Source: Closterium sp. Naga37s-1
Lineage: Eukaryota; Streptophyta; Zygnematophyceae; Desmidiales; Closteriaceae
Reading direction: 5' to 3'
DNA length: 64,000 bases
NCBI GenBank assembly: GCA_947471745.1
Contig: CANJKZ010000822.1
Location: 157,001-221,000 of the forward strand
Below the pieces are notes generated by a model. It worked only from the letters and a program-made list of their open reading frames with translations. It was not told the DNA's origin and ran no database searches. This document shows, piece after piece, positions 20,919 to 29,900 of this stretch; within the stretch, counting starts at the first letter, position 1; each line of letters begins with the position of its first letter. The translations under genes were made by a program, and so were the position numbers.

Positions 20919-23900
20919 ATGCACAGTCTAGCGATGGGGACGAGCCGCGGCCACGTGGCGGTGTGGGTGGTGGAGGTGGTACGAGACAAGGAGGTCAGCA
21001 AGGACGTGCTACTCACAGCCATCGAGGACGCGCATCAATGCGCCTTCCGCGTCGCCTTCAACCTCGTATCTGTCTTGACTGCTGTCCCATCGTCCAGTAA
21101 GTTGAAAATTTTAGAGTCGAAAGGAGGTCAAAAGGAGGTCAGCAAGGACGTGCTACACACAGCCATCGAGGACGTGCATCAATGCGCCTTCCACGTCGCC
21201 TTCAGCCTCGTCTCCGTCTTAACCGCCGTCCCGTCGTCCAGTTAAGCGACGATGGCCTGAATTTCGTCGCTCCGTCTTAATTCCGCTTTTCATTACCAGT
21301 TTCTATAAAAGCGTCGCCAGAAGCTTGCCGTCGTGACCGCCGTTTTGATTGAGTCACTCATTTGCTTAGGTTGCTCTCGCTTACATGTCCACTGCTGACG
21401 TATTTGCTCATGGCATCTGCTCATACGCGTTAGTAGCAGACAGGCGTTCAGCCTCACCATGACCTTCCGCTGTTCCATTAAATTCAACAATTTTCCTCAA
21501 TCCACCACCTTTTCTTCTCATTCGCCTCCAATTTCCCTTTCCCCTCCCACAACCTCCCTCACCCCTCCCTCACGCAACTCCTCGCAGCGGGTGGCGAGCT
21601 CCCGATTTCGCAGGCGGACGCGCGGCTTTTTAGACGTCTCTAACGTTCCCCCCTCCCCTCCCCCGCCTTTATAATGCTCCTCACGCCTTCCTCTCCGCGC
21701 TACTCCTCGCAGCGGGTGGCGAGCTCCCGATTTCGCAGGCGGACGCGCGGTCGCTGCAGCAGATGGAGAACAACATCTTCCAAAACATCCTCGTGCCTTT
21801 CAAGACCTTCTCCGAACGCAAGCATGTGAGCGCCCCAATTTTACCAAGTCGAGCCGCTCTGACCATTTCAGACTGCAGCAGATGGAGAACAACATCTTTC
21901 AAAACATCCTTGTGCCTTGCCTTTCAAGACCTTCTCCGAACGCAAGCATGTGAGCTTCCCAGCTCTTTCAATCCCGAATTACTCCTAACGAATTTGTAGA
22001 TGTAGCAAATGGAAACCAGCATCTTCCAGAACGTTCTTGTGCCCTTCAAAACCTTCTCCGAGGGCATGCATGTGAGCGTCCCAATTTTTCGTAATCGAGT
22101 CGCTCTGCCAAATTCCGCAGATGCCTCAGAGAAAACAGCTACTCCCAAAAAATTCTCGAACGTGACATGACATGCCGTCATGTGTCAGGAAACGCGCTGA
22201 GAAATGAGATACATGATATGACATGGCATGTTGTCGCGACACTTTCTGCAGCATTATATACACGCATCCCTGTTGTATCACATTCCAATTGGTTAAATAG
22301 TAACTATCATTTCATAACGTGACTTCCCTACACCACGCATCGCCCATGGCAGATCCCAGCAGCCATGCACGTGGAGAAGAACGACAGGCGGGAGGATGGG
22401 CTGGTGCACGTGGCAACCTCCTTCCAGGCCACCCGCCTCTACATCGGCTCCAAGAAGTGCGTACGGTGCCCAGCTGTGTGAAAACGGTTATGAGTGGTTC
22501 AGGTGTGTTTTGAGTCGACTCAGAGCACACCTTGAGGGGCGGGCTGGTGCACGTGGCAACCTCTTTCCAGGCGACCCGCTTTTACATTGGCGCCAAGAAG
22601 GGCGTGCCCAGCTCATTATACTCTACTAATCGGATGCCAGCTGTGCAAAACAGTTCTGAGTGGTTTAAGTGGTTTGAAGCGGTTCCAATCGGTTCTGGGG
22701 TGCTACGTTGGCAGATACGCCCTGGGCAGGGTTGCGTACCACGTATATACGCTTGCGTATATACGTGGTACGCTAATACGCTCGTATTTCTTGGAAATAC
22801 GCCCGGGCAGCCCGCCGAAAAAAAAAATCGAAATTGAAAAATTTCGCGAAGGTTTTGCGACTTGGCGATTTGTTACCGCGCAGTCGCATATCGCCCTGGG
22901 GGGGGAAGGAGAGGATGCAGTTCTGGCGGATGAGTATGGGGCAGGGGTGGTGTTGGAAAAGCCCCGCAAGGAACTCGGCTGTGTGGAGGCTAGCTAGAGG
23001 GTGGGGTGGGGATGTATGGGGTGGGGAGAAGTAGCCCCAAAGATGTATCTCTGGATAATTATGAAATTAAAAAACATGTGTTTTTGGGAAACATAACCCG
23101 CCCCCCTGAAACAGGTTTTTTTAGCCCTGCCCGGGAAAAAAGTTTTACTTGCCCGCCCGGCGTATTTTTACGTATCACCAGTACGCCACCCCTAGCGTAC
23201 CGCGTATATACCCAGCGTATAATACGCTAGCGTATTATACGTGATACTCGTATCTGCCAACGTAGCTGGGGTGAAGGCACATTGCAGTGCCAGTACGGCA
23301 CGTGCATGCATGCTGATCCTCTCCCTCCCTCCATGCTTTTCCAGCCAAATCTGCAGTCTCCCTGCCCCATCCCATCACTCGTTTTTTTCCTTTCTCCTCC
23401 CTTCATAAAGCCCTTGAATTTGTTAGGCAAGGCGTCCCACGTTTGATGCATGATCAAATCCGAGCAAGTGCCATTCATTCCCTCTCTTTCGCCCTCTCGC
23501 ACACACACCTTCTCCCTCAATCTTTCTCCCTTCTCCCAGGAAGCTCTTTGGCAAGTCGTCCCAAGTGCCTGACTACTGCAGCGGCCACCTACCAGACACC
23601 TGCACGCTCATTGTCGTGCAGGGGGGGCGCAAGATCAGAGAAGCGCCAGGCGCAGCTGGCCCCCCTCCCAACCTGCCCGCCCGCTCCGCTCGCCACAACA
23701 ACCCTCCTCTTCCCCAGCAGCAAGCCCAGCAGCGCGCCGAGCTCGTACACCCCTCCCCACACAGCAAAGCTCCCACGTCCCAGTATCCTCCCCAGCAGCA
23801 GGCGCAGTGGGCTCAGCCGCCGCTGCAAGCCCAGCAGCATGCGGACCCGTCACACCCCTCCCCACACAGCCAAGCCAACGCTCCCCACTATCCTCCCCAG

Positions 23901-26900
23901 CACATGCAGCGGGCTCAGCTGCCCCTGCAAGCCCTCCCAGGGCAGCAGCAGCAGGCTCAGCTGCAGCAGCAGCTTCAGCAGCAGCTTCAGCAGGCTCAGC
24001 AGCAGCAGCAGCAGCAGCAGCTTCAGCAGCAGCTTCAGCAGGCTCAGCAGCAGCTTCAGCAGGCTCAGCAGCAGCAGCAGCAGCAGCAGCAGCTTCAGCA
24101 GGCTCAGTTTCTGCCACGGGCTGGCAGTGGTAACGGGTCGGATGGCACTGCTGCTGCTGTTTACGCTGACGCTGGTCATGCTGCTGCTGCGGATGCTGGT
24201 AGGGGAGGGGGGGCAGGCGGGGCAGGGGGCTCGTCGCAGGTGTCTAGCGCTCTCAGCTCCCCCACGCAGAGCCCTCCTCTCTCCCCGCCCTCCCGCTCTG
24301 CCTATACCAGTATCTGTGACTCTGGTGTTGCTGCTGCTGCTGCTGCTGTCTCCCCTGCTGGTGTTGTTTCTCCCTGGGGAATGGGAGGCGGTGTGAATGG
24401 GTTAGGAGGGATGGGTGGCATGGGTGGCATGGGTCCAATGGGTCCCATGGGTGGTATGGCTGGCATGGGTGGCATGGGTGGCATGGGTGGTATGGGTGGT
24501 ATGGATGGGATGGCTGGCGTTGGTGGCATGAATGCCATGGGTGTCATGAGTGGTTTGAGTGGCATGGATGGCATGGGCGGCGGCATGGGCGGCGGCATGG
24601 GCAGCATGAACGGCATGGGCAGCATGGCCGGCATGGCTGGCATGGGCGGCATGGGTAGCATGGGCGGATTTGGTGGCGGCATGGGTGGCATGGGTGGCAT
24701 GGGCGGATTCCCAGCTGCTTCCTCTCTTGGTGCCCCTGCTCTCACCCATCTTTCCTCCAGCCCCACTGATAGCCATAGCACAGGCACTTCCTCTCTTCCC
24801 GGATTCTCCACAACTTCCACCACTGTGGGTACTAATGCTGCTGCGGCAAGCGGTTTCCCGAACCAGGGACTGCTTCCCGGCTCGGGAACAGACTCGGGGT
24901 CAGGTTCGGGAGGACTGGGTGGCCATGGGGAGGGGCCGCAGTGGAATGTGTACCGGCAGATGCTACGGGCGCAGCACACGCAGCTGCAGCAGCATCAGCA
25001 ACACAACCAGCAGCAGCAACACAACCAGCAGCAGCAACACAACCAGCAGCAGCAACACAACCAGCAGCAGCAGCACAACCAGCAGCAGCAGCACAACCAG
25101 CAGCAGCAACACAACCAGCAGCAGCAACAGCAGGCAGGAGGGAGGCAGGCAGGAATGGTGTCTCCAGAAAGGGCATTCCCCACTGACACACGCACTGGGA
25201 TCACCACTGGTGCTGTTGCCCCTAGTGCTTCCACCGCTGCTGCTGCTGTGGCTGCGGTTGCGGCTGCAGGGATGGCAAGAGATGGCAGTGTGGGCGGCAG
25301 CAGCACAGGCAGCACTGCTGACTGCCATTTACCGCGGGTAGACTCTGCTCCCGGGCCTCTCCGTCAGCTTTCCCCCTTGGGCGCGCCTGCTCACGACAGC
25401 AGCAGTGGCAGCAGCAGTAATAATAACAACCACGCGAACAGCCACACCATCCCGCATGCCAGCACTCACACCGGTAGCCTCGCAGGTGTAGGAACAGTGG
25501 GAGGAGCAGCAACAGGAGGAGCAGCAACAGGAGGAGCAGCAACGGCGGCAGCAGCAGCAGTGACGGCAGCAGCAGCGAAGGCATTCCACATCCCGGATTG
25601 TGCCCCTGTGACGCGCACCAGCAGCGGCGGCAGCGCCGGCAGCCGCGGCAACCCCAGGGCGTATGGTGCGCTCACTGCTTCCCGCCACCACGCCTCCACC
25701 CGCATGGGCGCCCCTATGCCAATCCCTGGGAGGGTTTCCCCTGCTCTTGACGCAGCAGACGCTGGGGCGGTAGTGGCCGCACAACAACAGCAGCAGCAGC
25801 AGCAACAGAGGCAGCAGATGGCTGAGTTAAATCTGAGGTCTGGTAGGGTTTCGTCTGGTGGCGAGGCTGACATTGGGGCGGCAGTGGCAGCGATGCAGCC
25901 GCAGCGGCAGCAGGGAGAGCAGCAGCAGGCGGGGCAGCATGCGGGACAGCATGCCGGGCAGCAGGCGGGGCTGCAGCAGGACGTTCATGCGGTGATGCGG
26001 CAGCAGCAGATGGATCAGATGGAGATGTTTCGTATGCACCAGCAGGCCCAGCTCGCGTTTCACCTGCAGCAGCAGCAGCAGCAACAGCAGCTGCTGCAGA
26101 GCCGAGCGGAGCAGAAGACGCAGCAGCAGACAGAGCAAATGGAGCAGACACAGCAAGCACAGCAAGCACCGCTGCCACAGCAAGTGAGACGGGCGAGCAC
26201 AATGCCTGGCAATGTAGCTGATGCTTCAATGGCTGTTTCCACCCTCGGGGTTACAACCAGTGATACCCCCTCTGCTCCCCCTTCAGCAGCCGCCCCAGCG
26301 CCAGTCGCAGCCCCGTCCCCCTCTGCTGCTGCTGCTGTTGCTAAGGTTGGCTCCTCGGTCCCTGGTCCCGCGTGCACTGCCAACTTCAGCAGCAGCAGCT
26401 GCAGTAGCAGCAGCAGCAGGCAATCAGCAGCGCATACGGACCCACCACCAGTAGTACCTGTGGTGGCAGGAGCAGGGAGTGATGCTGGAGTAGCAGGAGG
26501 AGCATGGACAGCAGGGGCGGCAGGAGTAGCGGGAGCAGCAGGGGCAGCAGGGACAGCAGCAGACGTAGGGGGAATAACAGCAGGAGCGGCCGCTGGTAGA
26601 GCAACCAGTAGCACCGGTTCTGAGACTGCAACTGGTGCTTCCCTTTCACCGCCTCCTCCTCCCAGCGACCCAGCAGCTGCAGCGGCGGCAGCGCACGCGC
26701 AAGCACAAATGGGCATGGGCATGGGGATGGGAATGGGTATGAATCCATTTGGCTGGCCTTACATGAACCCATACATGGGCATGGGCATGGGTGGTGGGAT
26801 GATGGGAGGACGGGGGATGCCCATGGGTCAAACGGGTATGATGGGTGGGATGGGTGGAATGGGGGGAATGGGGGGAATGGGTGGAATGGGTGGGGGTTTC

Positions 26901-29900
26901 CCTATGCTTGACTCTTCTACCTCTGCTTCCTCGACTTCTGCTGCCTCCTCATCTGCTGCTGCTTCCTCTGCAGCAGCAGCAGCAGCAGCAGCTAGTGGTG
27001 GGTATGGTATGCCAGGCATGGGATTTCCCGGCATGCCTCCTGGGTTCGGCTTCGGCGGAGCTCCCTTTGATTTCACAGAGCTCCTAGCCGAACTGGCTCG
27101 GCTGCAAGAACAGGCTCGGGCGGCCCAGCTCGCTGCCGAACGAGCCGACCAGCAGGCTCGGGAGGCTCGGGAGGAGGCTCGGATGGCCCTCGAGAACGCC
27201 CGAGCCGAATCCCAGCGGCGCTTAGAAGCCGAACTGGAAAAGGAATTAGCTAAGCGTCAGGCGGAGGAGGAGGCGAAACGGGCAGCGGCGGCGAAAGAAG
27301 AAGCGGCCGAGGCGAAAAAGGCTGCGGCAGAGGCAGCAGCATCAGCTGCGGCAACTCTGGTGAAAGCGCAGGAGGAATATGCGTTAGAACGAGTGAAGAA
27401 GCAGCAGGAGTTCCGGCAGTACACTATAGAGGAACTGGAGGCAGCTTGTAACGGATTTAGTGAGGAGAACCTGGTGGGGGAGGGCGGGTACGGGTCGGTG
27501 TATAAGGGCATGCTGGAACACTTCCCTGTGGCTGTGAAGGTGCTCAAGAACGCCCAGACGAACCAGGCTCTCAAAGAGTTTAAGAAAGAGGTGAGCGCGG
27601 TCAGCAGTGCAACGTGAGGACCTATCTGTGCCAGTGTTGAGTTGTCTAGGTGAGTGGGGAGGGCGGGTGCGGGTCGGTCGGTGTATAAGGGCATGCTGGA
27701 ACACTTCCCTGTGGCTGTGAAGGTTCTCAAGAACGCTCAGACTAACCAGGCTCTCAAAGAGTTTAAGAGGTGAGCGGCCAGCGGCAAAGAGTGTGTGTGT
27801 ATCCGTTGCTAGTGTTGAGTTCTCTAGGCGAGTTGGGAGGACGGGTACGGGTCAGTTTATAGGGGCATGCTGAAACACTTCCCTGTGGCCGTGAAGGTGC
27901 TCAAGAACGCCCAGACCAACCAGGCTCTCAAAGAGTTCAAGAAAGAGGTGAGCGGAAAACGAGGTGGGCACACTGAGTCTACAAGGTGAGCACTCTGTGC
28001 CCGCGGCTCCGTCTGCCACCGCACCACTTTGAGACCCCCTTGCAGGACCAACCGCGTGCTTACCGACTGACTGACCTATGCTGCTTTCTGGCTCTCTCTA
28101 GAACTGCTTCTCTTCCCCACCTCCCATCCCCCCATCCCCCACCCCCATCTCCCTCCATCCCCAACAGGTGGAGGTGCAGAGGGGGCTGAGGCACCCCACC
28201 GTAGTGCTGCTGATCGGGTGCTGCCACAACCCGCCGTGCCTTGTCTACGAGTACATGCCGCAGGGCTCGCTCTACGACCGCCTCCTCTGTGACCCACGTG
28301 GTTACCGACTGACTGGCACGTGCTTGCTGGCTCAAGTTCAACCCCTCCACCCCATCCCCCACCCCCTACCTCCCCATCCTCATCCCCCCCAGGTGGAGGT
28401 GCAGAGGGGGCTGAGGCACCCCACCATAGTGCTGCTGATCGGGTGCTGCCACAACCCGCCGTGCCTCGTGTACGAGTACATGCCTCAGGGCTCGCTCTAT
28501 GACAGGCTACTGTGCGACCGCGGCTCCCCGCCCCTGCCCTGGAACGTGCGCTTTGAGATCTTTGAGAACATGTGCAAGGCGCTCATTCACCTGCACAACC
28601 GGTGAGTTTGAGTTTTCAGCTCCTTTATGTGCTTCGTTAGGGGACCTTGCTGCCTAGTGCTTCTTGCTACTGCTGTGCTAGGGGCTGCTCCCCCCTCGCA
28701 CCGCCCCTGCCCTGGAACGTGCGCTTTGAGATCTTTGAGAACATGTGCAAGGTGCTCATTCACCTGTACAACCGGTGAGTTTCCAGCGCCTTTATATGCT
28801 GCCTTGGTAGGGCATCTTTGCTGTTTAGTGTTCTTGCTGCTGTGCTGTGCTGTGCTAGGGTAGGGGCTGCTGCTCTCCCCTCTCCCCGCCCCTGCCCTGG
28901 AACGTGCGGTTTGGGATCTTTGAGAATCTGTGCAAGGCGCTCTTCCACCTATACAACCGGTGACTCCTGAAAGCCGTTCCACTTGGGATAGATGCTGCTT
29001 GGGTCATTGTTAGGTGATGCTGGCTGCTGAGTGTTTGTTAACTTTTCCTTTCTTTTCTTTTCTTTTCCATGCTTTTCTTTTCTTTTCTTTTCTTTTGGCT
29101 GTATTCAGTGCCTCGTGGGCATGGACAACGGCCGCTCCTTCATGCAGCAGTCCATGGCTGTCGGCACCTTCGATTGCTAAGGCCCTCATGCCCCCCTCGT
29201 TCTCCCCATGCCATCCCTCCTCCCCTCCTCCTGTCCCCATATCCCCCTTCTCTCCGATCCCCCCACCTCCCTCTCCGGCCCCCCTCTCTCCAGCGTCCCT
29301 GCCATAGTGCATCTGGATCTCAAACCCGCTAACGTGCTCCTAGACAACAATTTCGTGGCCAAGCTAGGCGACGTGGGCCTCGCTCGTTTTCTAGTGGGGA
29401 TGGACAACGGCCGCTCCTTCATGCAGCAGTCCATGGCGGTCGGCACGTTCGGCTACGTGGACCCGCACTTCCTCCGCACCGGCCAGTTCTCTCGCGAGTC
29501 CGACGTGTATTCCCTCGGCATGGTCATGCTCGACATGCTGATCGGCATCAATGAGACGTCGGGGGAACGGGGGAAGAGGGACAGAGAGTTGGAGGCGTTG
29601 GAGGAGTGTGAGGAGGGCGGGGATATGGAGGCGTTGGGGGAGTTGTTGGATCCGTCGGCTGGGTGCTGGCCGCCACGTGTCGCGCTGCGGTTGGTGCAGC
29701 TGGTGCGGCAGATGGCGCATTACAAGAGGAAGGCTCGGCCGGACCTGAGCAAGCAGGTGGGGTGATGGGGGTGGCCCGGGTGGGGGTGCGGGCTATGGTG
29801 GTGGTGACTTTTGGGTTGATTCAAAAGTCACCTTGAGGTGATGGTGGAGGGGGTGGGTGGGGGTGGTGGTGTTTTTGTGGTGGTGGTTGTGGTGTGAGGG

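Noticed and set aside
21305-21311. TATAAAA near 21305 as promoter of a gene starting at 21459
   Set aside because: It lies in intron 1 of the kinase gene once the USP exons are placed in phase; the downstream ATG frame shows no family similarity.
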